The notes under the pieces: model-generated
Databases searched by the model: none
The model's input: only the letters and a program-made list of their open reading frames with translations
What the model was told of the DNA's origin: nothing
Assembly (NCBI GenBank): GCA_021781215.1
Contig: JAJXXC010000010.1
Coordinates: 1 to 50,313 of the forward strand
Direction of reading: 5' to 3'
DNA from: a bacterium
GTDB lineage: Bacteria > Patescibacteriota > Saccharimonadia > Saccharimonadales > DATKHC01
DNA length: 50,313 bases
In this document: piece after piece, positions 10,353-20,732 of the stretch
Position numbering within the stretch: the stretch's first letter is position 1
How the letters are laid out: each line of letters opens with the position of its first letter
Translations under genes and position numbers: made by a program

Positions 10353-12131
10353 TTAAAGCAGCTTGTTGTTTCGATATCTAGCCACTACGTAGTAAGCACT
10401 TCCGGCGATTGCTGATACAGCGCCAAGTATCGCAGCGAATGTACCTACACCACCAGGGCCGGTATTTACTAGGTGAGAGGCCGGTACTATCACTACACAG
10501 TTAGGAGAGTTAGCTGGATATTGGGCTAATCCCGGAATAGTACACATTGCAGTTGGCGGAGGAGTAAAAGTTACTGATTTTGTACAATTGGCGCTAGATA
10601 CAGTTTGAGTAGTAGTCCCTACTGTAAACGTGTAGGTTGCGGATACTATATAAGTTCCAGCAATTGTATAAGTATGGCTAACTGTTAAATTAGATGGATC
10701 GGTTATAACTTGAACATTATTGTCGCCAAAGTCGTATGATACGCCGCTAAATACAGCCCCACCGGTTGCAGTAAAGGTGCTGGTAGCAATAATTGAATTT
10801 GCACTATTTGGATCATTGCTAACTGTGATTGATGTACAGGCGTAGTTTGGGGTTGATGGCTGAGCGATAGTAACACTCTTAATACAGCCCGGGCTGGTTG
10901 CAGATACGATCTGACCGTTAAGAATAAAGTTAACTGTAGCTGTAATACTCTGCTCGCCATAACTATCGAAAGTATAATTAACGTTAGTATCTCCGGCAGT
11001 TAAAGTATTGCTTGTGCCTGAGGTTAAATTATTAATTTTGTAAGTTACGTTCTGATATACCGGGCCATTTGCGGAATCATGACCGACATTCATGACTACG
11101 GTATTAGGGTTGGATGTTGCTTGACTTAGAGTAAGGTAGGTACATATATAGGACGGTTGTTGTGGTGTTGGTTGAGCAGGTAGAGTAACGCTCCTAACAC
11201 AATTTTGTGGGTTACTAGCCGATACGGTCTTACCATTGAGCGTAAAGTTCACGGTGGCAGTAACCGTTTGCGGTCCAAAACTATTGGCAGAACTATAATT
11301 TACATTGGTATCACCGGAGGTCAGCCAAGTAATAGTATTGTTGGTATCATTTTTGAACTGATAAGTGACATTAGTGTAAACGGCACCATTTGTTTGGGTA
11401 TGGTAGACGGTAGCAATGATATTGTTTGAGTTATATGGATAGTTAGAAATAACTAAACTATCACAAGTATATGTTGGAACTGCAGGAGTTGGGGTTGGCG
11501 CAGGTGCAGGAACTGCAGTAGCTCTTACCGGGTTACCACAGGAAGAGATAATTGCATATTGGAAAAGACCATTTCGCATAACTACAAAAGCTGGCAATGA
11601 GCTAACGGTAAACGAAACTCTCGGCGTTCTAATATAAAAAGGATAACCATCGTAGGGAGCTGGAGTGCTACCACCGTACTGATTAGAAATACTGTCTCGT
11701 CCAGCAGTAACTGCATTAGTAGCAACTATTCTGCCGTTTACTATGACGTCATTGTTAACGTCAACTGAACCTACGTAGGTTACGTTTTGGTTAGCAACAT
11801 CTTTTGTATTATTAATACTTGAGATGTCTTGTTGGGTTATATTGAATGACTTTAAGTAAAGATCAAGAATAGCTGTATGTCCTGGTAGGAAATTAGCTAG
11901 TTGCTGAGTAGATGTTACGCCACAAGTTATTACTGAGTTGGCCTTACAATCCTGCCCGCCATTAATCGATAGCGCACTAGCACTAGGTGTAATAAAACTA
12001 GTAAAAATTGCTGCTGGTAGCATTATAGACAGTAATAAAGTACCCAGAGTTAAAGAGGTTTTCTTTAGAAAGTTAGAGAAACGTTTGTTGTATATCATAC
12101 TGTTATTCTCACCTGTCTTAGTTATTGACAT
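10353..12131 (-). CDS. Secreted or wall-associated protein with three PKD-like repeats and C-terminal TM anchor
   Basis: Signal peptide; three repeats each opening with a Cys (CDSLVISN, CTYLTLSQ, CTSITVSN) and closing with NC/GC..SVT; C-terminus LVNTGPGGVGTFAAILGAVSAIAGSAYYVVARYRNNKLL. An alternative start at 12098 has AGGTGA upstream. Confidence 0.8.
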   Translation of the reverse strand: MSITKTGENNSMIYNKRFSNFLKKTSLTLGTLLLSIMLPAAIFTSFITPSASALSINGGQDCKANSVITCGVTSTQQLANFLPGHTAILDLYLKSFNITQQDISSINNTKDVANQNVTYVGSVDVNNDVIVNGRIVATNAVTAGRDSISNQYGGSTPAPYDGYPFYIRTPRVSFTVSSLPAFVVMRNGLFQYAIISSCGNPVRATAVPAPAPTPTPAVPTYTCDSLVISNYPYNSNNIIATVYHTQTNGAVYTNVTYQFKNDTNNTITWLTSGDTNVNYSSANSFGPQTVTATVNFTLNGKTVSASNPQNCVRSVTLPAQPTPQQPSYICTYLTLSQATSNPNTVVMNVGHDSANGPVYQNVTYKINNLTSGTSNTLTAGDTNVNYTFDSYGEQSITATVNFILNGQIVSATSPGCIKSVTIAQPSTPNYACTSITVSNDPNSANSIIATSTFTATGGAVFSGVSYDFGDNNVQVITDPSNLTVSHTYTIAGTYIVSATYTFTVGTTTQTVSSANCTKSVTFTPPPTAMCTIPGLAQYPANSPNCVVIVPASHLVNTGPGGVGTFAAILGAVSAIAGSAYYVVARYRNNKLL

Positions 12132-12253
12132 TTATAATATAATTTCTATTCATATTTGTCAATAGATTTGTGATAACGGTCACCGATACATATGTCCATC
12201 CACTATAGTAGTCCATTTTGTTCTATTATAAAAATAATTATGCCGACAGAGTT

Positions 12254-13060
12254 CTACTGATTATTTGGTAAGTATTCCTGAACTACGGCATTTTTGCTAT
12301 GAGCTGTAATTGTTGAGTTAAATACACCTCTAGTGACAGTCCAGTTAGTAGTTCCCTGTCCTTGAGTAACTAACATAATTTCGTTATCTATTTTAATATA
12401 ATAATTTACAGTTAGCGGGAATAGCTTGGTCGGTGCTACTTGTATAGTAGTAGCTTTGACACTTAAGTCAGTGGTTAGTTTGGTGATGGCGCTAGAGGGC
12501 AGAATCAGGCTAGAGCCGTTACAGGTCATTAGATTTTTAACTATTACCGGGTTAGTCCAAACACTTGGCCAATAATTTGTTGCCAAAGGACTTGCTTGAT
12601 AAAAAGTATCTACAGGCATCAAACTGGTGGTAAATTTAATGTAGGCTCCATTAATGTTTTGGATATCGCCAATTTGCCAATTATTTCCAAATGATTTTAT
12701 GGTTTTGTCCTGCCCATTTAATCTAATCGAAGCCCCTGGTTCATAGTTGCCGCTTTTAATATATCCTGTATAGTCTTCTGCAACCATAATACCCGTTACT
12801 CTGACCTCTTTGGTATTGGAGTCTTGAGTTACACAAGCAAAATTATCAAAAACTGAATTTGCGTAGTAGGCAGTAATATCTGGGTTCCAAGTGACTGTTT
12901 GTAGTTTCTGAAAATTATCAGATGCAGCATTAGATCTACCATTCTTATGATAAATTAATACGCTCACTGCTACAAAAAAAATTAATAATACAATTACCGC
13001 AAAAAATTCTATATGACTAAAGCCCTGGTTATCTAAATTTTTTGTTCTGTACTTTCTCAT
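12254..13060 (-). CDS. Type IV pilin-like (prepilin N-terminus) protein with C-terminal surface-type domain
   Basis: NQGFSHIEFFAVIVLLIFFVAVSVLIYHK resembles a prepilin cleavage site plus hydrophobic helix; AGGTGA RBS just upstream of the start. Confidence 0.65.
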   Translation of the reverse strand: MRKYRTKNLDNQGFSHIEFFAVIVLLIFFVAVSVLIYHKNGRSNAASDNFQKLQTVTWNPDITAYYANSVFDNFACVTQDSNTKEVRVTGIMVAEDYTGYIKSGNYEPGASIRLNGQDKTIKSFGNNWQIGDIQNINGAYIKFTTSLMPVDTFYQASPLATNYWPSVWTNPVIVKNLMTCNGSSLILPSSAITKLTTDLSVKATTIQVAPTKLFPLTVNYYIKIDNEIMLVTQGQGTTNWTVTRGVFNSTITAHSKNAVVQEYLPNNQ

Positions 13061-13193
13061 ATTTCACCTGTTTGTTAAAATCTAGTGCTTACCCTTAATA
13101 GTTAATATATACCATTATGCTTATTTAAAATCAATTTTGGGGTTATTGCTTTTGATGTAAATTGTTTAATGTTTATTCATCAGTAACTCTTGA

Positions 13194-14522
13194 TTAAGCT
13201 AAATTGGAACTAATTTCGGCTATATATTTATGGTGTAGTTTTTTGAGCTCTTTCGGCCTAATACTCTTTAGTTCATCTACAACTTTTAATGAATTTTGTC
13301 TAAAATCTATGTCGGCTATAGCAATATCTGGATCTACGGCTAACGCTCGACGGTTAATCCCTAGTAGTTTAATGCCATCTAGCGATTTAACTCTTGAAAG
13401 TGCAACATAGCCCATTCCATTAACAAAGGCCTTACTTAAATCAATTTGAGCGGCATCTAGAGTCATACCTTGTGATTTGTGAACCGTGATAGCCCAGGCT
13501 AATCGAAGTGGTACCTGAGTAATTTCGGCTAAAGTTTCCATGCCTTCTTCTATTTTCCAGCTAGATGGAGTGGCGGTAATAATTTTTCCAGAAATGGTTT
13601 TAACGATTGGATAATGATCATCCTTATTAAAACCGATAACTTCGCCCAAAGTTCCGTTAACATAGCCTTTAGTAAAATTATTTTGCACAAACATTACTAT
13701 TGCCCCTTTTTTCAAATGTAATTCACTTGGTGCTAAACAAGTATCTGTCAGTGATTTAACCAAATATTTGTCTCCACTGGATTTCATTTCATATAGGTGG
13801 TCTTTAGTAGTTAGTTTGTCTAGCTCAGAGTCATTGATTAGATCAACATCTATATTGTGAGTATAGAGTTTTGTTGGTTTTATATCAGTCTTAACTTCTT
13901 CATTCATTCTTGCCTGCAGGTTTTTAACTGAATAATCTGAGACTTGGTTTTTTCTAATCTCGTCCAGTAGCCTCAAAAAGTCGTTGTTTTCTTGGCGGTG
14001 TTGTTCGGTTAAATAGCAAATCCTTAAATTCATTTTTTGCCAGACATCGGAGTTGTTAATATATTTGGCTGATTGTTGGCCACGCGAAACCGGTGGAAGT
14101 TGGAATAAATCTCCACAGAGTATTACTTGGATGCCGCCAAATGCTAAATCATTTTGATGAATTTTTTGTAGGACTTGATTAACCATATCTAAACGGAAAT
14201 CATGCAACATTGATACTTCGTCAATTATCAGTACTTTGGTGTTGAGTATCTTGGTTTTGTAGTCTTCTCGGTTAGAAATTTGGGCTAAATCTGAAGGCGT
14301 AAGCACATCTTTAATGCCGATGTGAGCCCACGAATGAATAGTTTTTCCATTCATGTGTGTAGCCGCTATGCCGGTAGAGGCGGTAATACCGACCACTACA
14401 TTATGTTTTTTTAGATATTTTATGTACTTATTTAAAAGATAAGTTTTTCCGCTACCGGCAGCACCGGTTAAAAAAACATTATGTCCTAGCATCAAAATAT
14501 TAAGAGCCTCGTCTTGATTCAT
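13194..14522 (-). CDS. PIF1-like/RecD-like helicase
   Basis: FLTGAAGSGKTYLLNKYI, GITASTGIAATHMNGKTIHSWAHIG, LIIDEVSMLHD, AITVHKSQGMTLD. Confidence 0.92.
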   Translation of the reverse strand: MNQDEALNILMLGHNVFLTGAAGSGKTYLLNKYIKYLKKHNVVVGITASTGIAATHMNGKTIHSWAHIGIKDVLTPSDLAQISNREDYKTKILNTKVLIIDEVSMLHDFRLDMVNQVLQKIHQNDLAFGGIQVILCGDLFQLPPVSRGQQSAKYINNSDVWQKMNLRICYLTEQHRQENNDFLRLLDEIRKNQVSDYSVKNLQARMNEEVKTDIKPTKLYTHNIDVDLINDSELDKLTTKDHLYEMKSSGDKYLVKSLTDTCLAPSELHLKKGAIVMFVQNNFTKGYVNGTLGEVIGFNKDDHYPIVKTISGKIITATPSSWKIEEGMETLAEITQVPLRLAWAITVHKSQGMTLDAAQIDLSKAFVNGMGYVALSRVKSLDGIKLLGINRRALAVDPDIAIADIDFRQNSLKVVDELKSIRPKELKKLHHKYIAEISSNLA

Positions 14523-14653
14523 GTTTCTAATTCTACCGAGTTTAGAGCCATATATCTAATTTGAAATACAAATTATAGCGCTAATGCTTGTCAGAAAGCT
14601 AAGCACAATCGTAGAATGTAAGTAATCTACAAACATGAATGAGGGGTTTTGAA

Positions 14654-15064
14654 ATGAGTGAAAAAATACCAGGAGTAAAAACTCAACAACAAAGAGTATT
14701 TGGGGACGGGTTTGATCTTGAAATGGGTATCGTCGATGAGCAAAGTCTAGCCAGTTTTTTTATTGAAAGACAAGACCGTGTGATTGAGAATGGTGGATAT
14801 GGTTGGTTGCCAGAAGATATTCAGGATTTAAAAGCTGGAAATGATATAAAAATTTATCTATATAGAGATTATAAAATTTTTGCTAAATTAGATTTTGATC
14901 ATGAAACTGGATTAGCTGATGTTCATGTTGTGGCTAAAAGTGGGCAAACTGATCTCTCGCTATTCTTAGGGCACGTCCCATTTGATGTAGCAGTTGATAT
15001 GGCAGAACAATATGTCTCAACAATAGATAGTCATCCAAGGCTGTTTGAAGTTAATTCATTGTAA
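14654..15064 (+). CDS. Hypothetical protein
   Basis: Open frame from MSEKIPGVKTQ; gaggggtttt upstream; no recognised domain. Confidence 0.65.
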   Translation: MSEKIPGVKTQQQRVFGDGFDLEMGIVDEQSLASFFIERQDRVIENGGYGWLPEDIQDLKAGNDIKIYLYRDYKIFAKLDFDHETGLADVHVVAKSGQTDLSLFLGHVPFDVAVDMAEQYVSTIDSHPRLFEVNSL

Positions 15065-16715
15065 TATTGACAGTTTCACCACTCATATTCTTGGCGAAAA
15101 AGCTGTCGTGCGAGATGTAGATAATAGCACCATGATAATTTCGCATGGCTTTCTCTAGCTCTTCAATGCTTGGTAGATCTAGGTGATTTGTCGGCTCGTC
15201 TAGGATTAATATTTGTGGTTCATCAATTAGCATTGAAATTAATTGGACTCGGGCTTTTTGACCTCCGCTTAATCGTTCAATCATCATCTGCCCGTCCGTT
15301 GCTGGATTAAATAAATAGTCACTTAAGAGTTGTTTAATTTTCTGCTCACTAATCGGCAATTTTTTATCATCAAGGATTTGCTCTAGGGCAGCATTAAGCG
15401 TCATATTTAAATATTTGGGGTTGATCTCTTGTTCATATAAGCCAATCCTAATTTCACTCTCGACCTCTATCGTCCCCTTGAAACAAGTTGATGGTATCTT
15501 CTGTCCGTTAGTTTGGGCCATAAGGGCTTGAACTATAGTAGATTTACCGGCTCCGTTTCTGCCATGTAGTCTCAGGCGCTCACCTTCATTCAATATAAAG
15601 TTAATGTTATTAAACAGTGGCTTATTATCATAGCCAAGCGATAAATCACTAACTTGGATCAGTTTTCTTCCGGTGATAGCTTCATTTTTGTTTCTAGTAG
15701 ACACCTTAATGTTTTTGGCTTTGTGTTTATGGTAAGTCGCAGTTAGCTTGTCGTTAAGAGAACTTGCAGACTCTTGATCAATCCAAAACGATGGCTTAAC
15801 CGTATTAGCTAGTTCTAAAATTTGAGCTCGTGCTTTTTGCTCTTGAGATTTAAATCGTCTAATTGTTCCTGGATCACGGGCTCGCTCCTTAAGCCTTTGA
15901 AATCTAATTACATCTTCTTCAAGATTCATAATTCGTCGCTGTGACAGCTCATATTCGTTAACCTGGTTAGTTATCTGGTTTGCATTTGCTCTTAAGTATG
16001 CTTGGTAATTACCTTTGAAACTGAAGCTATGCCCATCACGGATTTCAATAATTCTATCGACAATACTAAGAACATCACGATCATGAGTAATAACTAAAAC
16101 TGATTCCTGTGCGGCTTTTAGCCATTTAGTGAAGGCGGACTTAGCTATATAGTCCATATGGTTTGTAGGCTCATCGATTAGGGCTATGTCACCTCGACTT
16201 CTAATTACTTTGATCAATTCAACCATTCGTTTTTGACCACCACTAAGCGAGCCAATGGTTTGATGGATTTTACTAGGATCAATTTGATAAATTTCAAAAG
16301 CTTGTTTGATTTCATCTTCTAGTTGATAGTATCCAAGCTGATTAAATCGTTCAATCGCATCAGAAAACTCTTGAAGCTTATGTGGTTTATTGCTGTCATC
16401 ATCCGAAAAACCGTCGATCGTTTTAATCAGTTTTGAGTATTCGGGCAGATCACCTTGAATATATTCTAAGACGGTTTTTGCTTCGTGACCGTAGTGTTCT
16501 TGTCGGCTACTGATGGTAATCGTCCCACGTTTTACTGTTACTTCACCGTCGAAATCGGTATCATCACCAGTAATAATGTTGAATAGGGTAGATTTGCCAC
16601 TACCGTTTCGACCAATTAGTCCAACTTTCTCTTTTTCTTGTATTTCAAAAGCTAGGTTATTGTAGAGAATTTTATCACCAAAACTTTTTTCAGATATGTC
16701 AACGGAAAGGATCAT
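15051..16715 (-). CDS. ABC-F family ATP-binding protein
   Basis: Two ABC domains: GRNGSGKST...LSGGQKRMVEL...ALIDEPTNHMD and GRNGAGKST...LSGGQKARVQL...LILDEPTNHLD; no TM. Confidence 0.95.
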   Translation of the reverse strand: MILSVDISEKSFGDKILYNNLAFEIQEKEKVGLIGRNGSGKSTLFNIITGDDTDFDGEVTVKRGTITISSRQEHYGHEAKTVLEYIQGDLPEYSKLIKTIDGFSDDDSNKPHKLQEFSDAIERFNQLGYYQLEDEIKQAFEIYQIDPSKIHQTIGSLSGGQKRMVELIKVIRSRGDIALIDEPTNHMDYIAKSAFTKWLKAAQESVLVITHDRDVLSIVDRIIEIRDGHSFSFKGNYQAYLRANANQITNQVNEYELSQRRIMNLEEDVIRFQRLKERARDPGTIRRFKSQEQKARAQILELANTVKPSFWIDQESASSLNDKLTATYHKHKAKNIKVSTRNKNEAITGRKLIQVSDLSLGYDNKPLFNNINFILNEGERLRLHGRNGAGKSTIVQALMAQTNGQKIPSTCFKGTIEVESEIRIGLYEQEINPKYLNMTLNAALEQILDDKKLPISEQKIKQLLSDYLFNPATDGQMMIERLSGGQKARVQLISMLIDEPQILILDEPTNHLDLPSIEELEKAMRNYHGAIIYISHDSFFAKNMSGETVNITMN

Positions 16716-16785
16716 AACCGATTATTATAGATTAAAAAGCGACATACTCATAGCCAATAACTAGATTAGCCCTACTGATGAAACT

Positions 16786-17550
16786 CTATTTAGTTTCTTT
16801 TTTCATGAATTCACGAACGCTAGAGACCGTGTCCATAAATTGAGCCGGAAATACAATAGTGCTATTTTTATCAGAAGCAATCTCAGTCAGTACTTGTAAA
16901 TTACGAAGTTGTAAAGCTATTGGATGCTTGGAGATTACATCGGCGGCTTTAGCTAACGCATCGGCGCTAAGTTGTTCTCCCTCAGCAGCGATAATCTTTG
17001 CTCGTTTTTCCCTTTCAGCTTGAGCAGCAGCCGACATGGCGTTTTGCATACTCTCTGGAAGTTGTATATCTTTGAGTTCCACCATACTGACGTAAACTCC
17101 CCATTTTTCGGTGGTTTTATCGAGTATGGCCTTGATTGCATCATTAATCTTTATGGTTTGACTTAAAACATCATCTAATAGATTCTGGCCAATAATGTTT
17201 CTAACTGTCGTTTGAGCAATTTGATAGATTGCAGATAAAACGTCCTGAATATCTACTACAGATTTAGCGGCGTCAACAACCTGGTAGTAAGCCACAGCGG
17301 CAACGTCAATCGATACATTGTCTTTGGTAATAACTTTTTGTGAATCAACTGGCAGGGTTACGGTACGCATTCCTATCTTACGGATATTATCTACTAGGGG
17401 GATTATAAAGCAAATACCTGGTTCTTTTATCTGGGGCCTTAACTTTCCTAGTCTAAAAACTACTCCTCGTTCATATTGTTTAATTATTTTTACGCTTGAA
17501 AAAATAATTATTAGTAAAATAATGACTAAAATTACCATAAAACTTCCCAT
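16786..17550 (-). CDS. SPFH/Band 7 (stomatin-like) membrane protein
   Basis: IKQYERGVVFRLGKLRPQIKEPGICFIIPLVDNIRKIGMRTVTLPV...QAEREKRAKIIAAEGE. Confidence 0.94.
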   Translation of the reverse strand: MGSFMVILVIILLIIIFSSVKIIKQYERGVVFRLGKLRPQIKEPGICFIIPLVDNIRKIGMRTVTLPVDSQKVITKDNVSIDVAAVAYYQVVDAAKSVVDIQDVLSAIYQIAQTTVRNIIGQNLLDDVLSQTIKINDAIKAILDKTTEKWGVYVSMVELKDIQLPESMQNAMSAAAQAEREKRAKIIAAEGEQLSADALAKAADVISKHPIALQLRNLQVLTEIASDKNSTIVFPAQFMDTVSSVREFMKKETK

Positions 17551-17613
17551 AATTTCTCCTTAATCTAGTTGTCTATATTCTCTACCTAATACAGAATAAT
17601 ATCAAGGCGAGGG

Positions 17614-19272
17614 CTAGAGGGTTGTAATAAATTTTTCATATTTATCATGGGATGCGAATACACCGATTATGATCAAGTTATCTTTGTCTACGGCATATAT
17701 AATCCGACCTCGTTGTAATTCTTTTGGCGCCTTAACGCCCGGTAGCTGGGTTGGATTTGCACGATATATTTTAACCCTCCTGCCATCAATAATAATATGG
17801 CTGGCTAATTGGTTCGCTGTTGATGCGACACCTTTTGAGGGAAATGGGTTAGTTTTTAGTATTTCAATTGCATGTAAATATATCTCGACCAGACGGATTG
17901 CTTGAGCATCGTTACCAAGTTGTCTTTTTAAAATATCCTCAACACTAAGATCATTCTTAGATTCGAATTGATTTAAATTATTTCGTCTTACTTCGATAAT
18001 TTGCCTTATGGGTTGCGTTTTTTCGCTTTGATACTGAGCATCAAGTCCTACATCATCTACGGATAATTTATTTCTTTGTGCTACTCGACCTTTTTGTTGT
18101 TTTGCAGGGACTCTTAATTCGGGTTGGGCATAATCTTTGTAAAAAAGTCGCCAATATCGGTCAACGGTTTCTTCGATGCTCGATAAGTCAGTCATAAACC
18201 AAGCCCTATGTTTAGTTAGTTGAACCTGCTTTTGTACTGTCAATGTATAGCTTTGTAATTTTTCGGCCATATATGTTTTATATGCTTGTTTGTATTCGTT
18301 TGGCCATTCGTTAAAAGAATTTGACATAAGCTTAATGAATTCATCTACTGAACTAAATAGTTTGGTAGAGATGAATGACATAAGATTATCGCCTCCGTCT
18401 TTAGCTAACCTTGCTCTCATAAAATCATTAGAAAAAATATTTGATGTAGCCAACGACTGCACCATACTGAGCGCATATCCTAATTCAGACTCTGCTCCTA
18501 GTAGTTCGTAATGATTAGACAAGAAACGTACAAAAGTTTTTTCGACTTCAATTTCAGAGTCTGAAAACTTTAGAAATGTTTCAATTAATTTTACGGATGA
18601 TTCTGAATTTTTGACTAATTCATCAAAGATTGATATTTCTATCTTTTTTCCAAGGTTATAAATTGGTTTGTACGTTTTCTTCGCATTTTCTTCGAGTGTC
18701 AGTAATTTATTATTGACTCTTGTGGCTATATTTTTGGATACAGTCATGTTGTCGGGGCTAAATAAATTATTAGTTTTTGTTTGGACTCGTTTTATATCAC
18801 GACCTTTCGCATAGGCATCTTCGGCTAGTCTGGAAATACTTTGACTGAAATCAAAGTCATTACTACTAGCCTTTAGGCGCCCAGATGCTACGAAAAGATT
18901 AACTATTTTGCTAAATCCGGTTGTACCTATTTTGGAAATGTTTTGTTTCTTATCTGGCGTCGTGCTAAGAGCCGCAGCATAGCTAAGCATTAGGTTTTGA
19001 AAATCGGACGCTAATTCACCATCAGATAATGCATCTTCAATTATCGATTGGTGATCATACCAAAGTTCTTGATACTTGGTAATCGGTTCGTATAAGTCAA
19101 ATGGCAATGGACTAGATTCAACATAACCAGACATGCCTTCGGGTGTTGAATTTGGTTCTGGAAATATATCTAGTGCAGTATGGCCAACCCTTCTAAAGAT
19201 TGACAAACCCGTACGACGTGGCTCGGCCGCTGAATTATTAGGTAAACCTTCTCCCATATGTGGCGTAGACAT
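17614..19272 (-). CDS. Uncharacterised protein, possible RelE-like fold at the C-terminus
   Basis: 552-aa ORF with a mostly helical N-terminal part; C-terminus VKIYRANPTQLPG...GRIIYAVDKDNLIIIGVFASHDKYEKF. Confidence 0.75.
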   Translation of the reverse strand: MSTPHMGEGLPNNSAAEPRRTGLSIFRRVGHTALDIFPEPNSTPEGMSGYVESSPLPFDLYEPITKYQELWYDHQSIIEDALSDGELASDFQNLMLSYAAALSTTPDKKQNISKIGTTGFSKIVNLFVASGRLKASSNDFDFSQSISRLAEDAYAKGRDIKRVQTKTNNLFSPDNMTVSKNIATRVNNKLLTLEENAKKTYKPIYNLGKKIEISIFDELVKNSESSVKLIETFLKFSDSEIEVEKTFVRFLSNHYELLGAESELGYALSMVQSLATSNIFSNDFMRARLAKDGGDNLMSFISTKLFSSVDEFIKLMSNSFNEWPNEYKQAYKTYMAEKLQSYTLTVQKQVQLTKHRAWFMTDLSSIEETVDRYWRLFYKDYAQPELRVPAKQQKGRVAQRNKLSVDDVGLDAQYQSEKTQPIRQIIEVRRNNLNQFESKNDLSVEDILKRQLGNDAQAIRLVEIYLHAIEILKTNPFPSKGVASTANQLASHIIIDGRRVKIYRANPTQLPGVKAPKELQRGRIIYAVDKDNLIIIGVFASHDKYEKFITTL

Positions 19273-19412
19273 AATAGTTCCATATTATAGCATAATATCA
19301 AATAAAATTCAAAATTTAATATTAATTTTAGAACAACTACTTAAAATCTACTTGAATAATCTAACTAATCGGATAATACTCTTAAATATAATAACTATTA
19401 AGGAGAGTAAAT

Positions 19413-19694
19413 ATGTGGCAACTTTACGTATATAGTTTCATAGCAGGTTTATTTGGAGTTAATGCAATTCCTCATTTTATAAAAGGAATTTTCGGTAAAA
19501 CATTTCATACACCATTTGGTGAATCATCATCAGCCATGGTCAACGTAATTTGGGGTTGGCTCAATTTTGTGGCAGCTATGTTGTTATTATATTGGGCAAA
19601 TGTTCATCAACATCTGCTTCGCGCGTTCGTAATGGTTGGACTTGGTACGCTGCTGATGTCAATTATTTTGGCAAATTCAAGATCAAAAAAGTAA
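19413..19694 (+). CDS. Small integral membrane protein
   Basis: aaggaga RBS; hydrophobic segments; 93 aa. Confidence 0.75.
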   Translation: MWQLYVYSFIAGLFGVNAIPHFIKGIFGKTFHTPFGESSSAMVNVIWGWLNFVAAMLLLYWANVHQHLLRAFVMVGLGTLLMSIILANSRSKK

Positions 19695-19880
19695 ATGTGA
19701 TATAGGTACAATCATAGATGTCGGTTGTATTAATAGGTATTTACTAACGTATACTCGTCGATAATTACCATCCGCACTTTAGGTGAAGCAGATGTAATCG
19801 TACTTTCATAGCCGTATTGTCCTAACCGTATGGTCAGTTGTCTATCTGCTCTGCATGATTTATAAAAGTGTCGCAGTGTA

Positions 19881-20309
19881 CTATTTTATGGATATATCCC
19901 TAGCCTTGAGTTTTGACGGAGTTGTTTCTTGTATAGTAATCTTTAACATGCCGTCCTTGAATTCAGCTTCAATTTTATCGCTTTCCACTCCTTCTGGAAG
20001 AGTTACTCGCCTCAAGTAGCGATTATTAGTTTCTCGCACAAAGTATCGACGTTTATTCTTCTTTTCGTCCTTTTCCTTATGCTCCGCTGAAATCTCTAAT
20101 ATTCCCTTATCGAGCGTTACCTTAACGTCTTCTTTATTAAAATTTGGTAAATTGACCTCAGATATTAATTTACCGTCTTCTTCGTATAAATCCATAGCCG
20201 CAGTGTCAGTAAACGACGGGGACAAAAACCAATCATGCCACAGAAACCGGTCTAGGTCTCTCTCTGCCTTATTAAAATCATTTAGTGGATCGAATCTAAC
20301 TAATTGCAT
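19881..20309 (-). CDS. Hsp20/alpha-crystallin small heat shock protein
   Basis: MDLYEEDGKLISEVNLPNFNKEDVKVTLDKGILEISAEHKEKDEKK...RRVTLPEGVESDKIEAEFKDGMLKITI. Confidence 0.95.
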   Translation of the reverse strand: MQLVRFDPLNDFNKAERDLDRFLWHDWFLSPSFTDTAAMDLYEEDGKLISEVNLPNFNKEDVKVTLDKGILEISAEHKEKDEKKNKRRYFVRETNNRYLRRVTLPEGVESDKIEAEFKDGMLKITIQETTPSKLKARDISIK

Positions 20310-20342
20310 AATTTACCTCCAATTTTTAATTACTTAATTTTT

Positions 20343-20732
20343 TTAGCTTATAGGTGCGTGGTGAATCGTCGAGGTCCTATCGTCACCTATAATGGAATGA
20401 CGTAAATGTCGAGCTATATCAACTAACCAAACTACACCTAAAACTATTGCTAAACTATAGAACATTGTTCGGCTTCTGCTGAACAGTCCAATAATTGTTA
20501 TGGCCGTAGCAGCCACTCCTAGCATCATTTGACCGATATTTAATATGCTTAGATTCGTAAAGTCAAAATTGTTAAATGCGTATATTAATATACCGCCTAT
20601 TGCTAACACGAGTAAGGCGATTTTCCAGCTATTTATTATTGACCAACTATAGTTATAATATTTGGAATATACTATTGTTCCACCGCCAAAAACCAGTAGT
20701 GTGGTTACTATATCTCTCCATGAAAGTTTCAT
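20343..20732 (-). CDS. Hypothetical membrane protein
   Basis: Four hydrophobic segments; coupled by ATGA overlap to the upstream gene. Confidence 0.65.
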   Translation of the reverse strand: MKLSWRDIVTTLLVFGGGTIVYSKYYNYSWSIINSWKIALLVLAIGGILIYAFNNFDFTNLSILNIGQMMLGVAATAITIIGLFSRSRTMFYSLAIVLGVVWLVDIARHLRHSIIGDDRTSTIHHAPIS

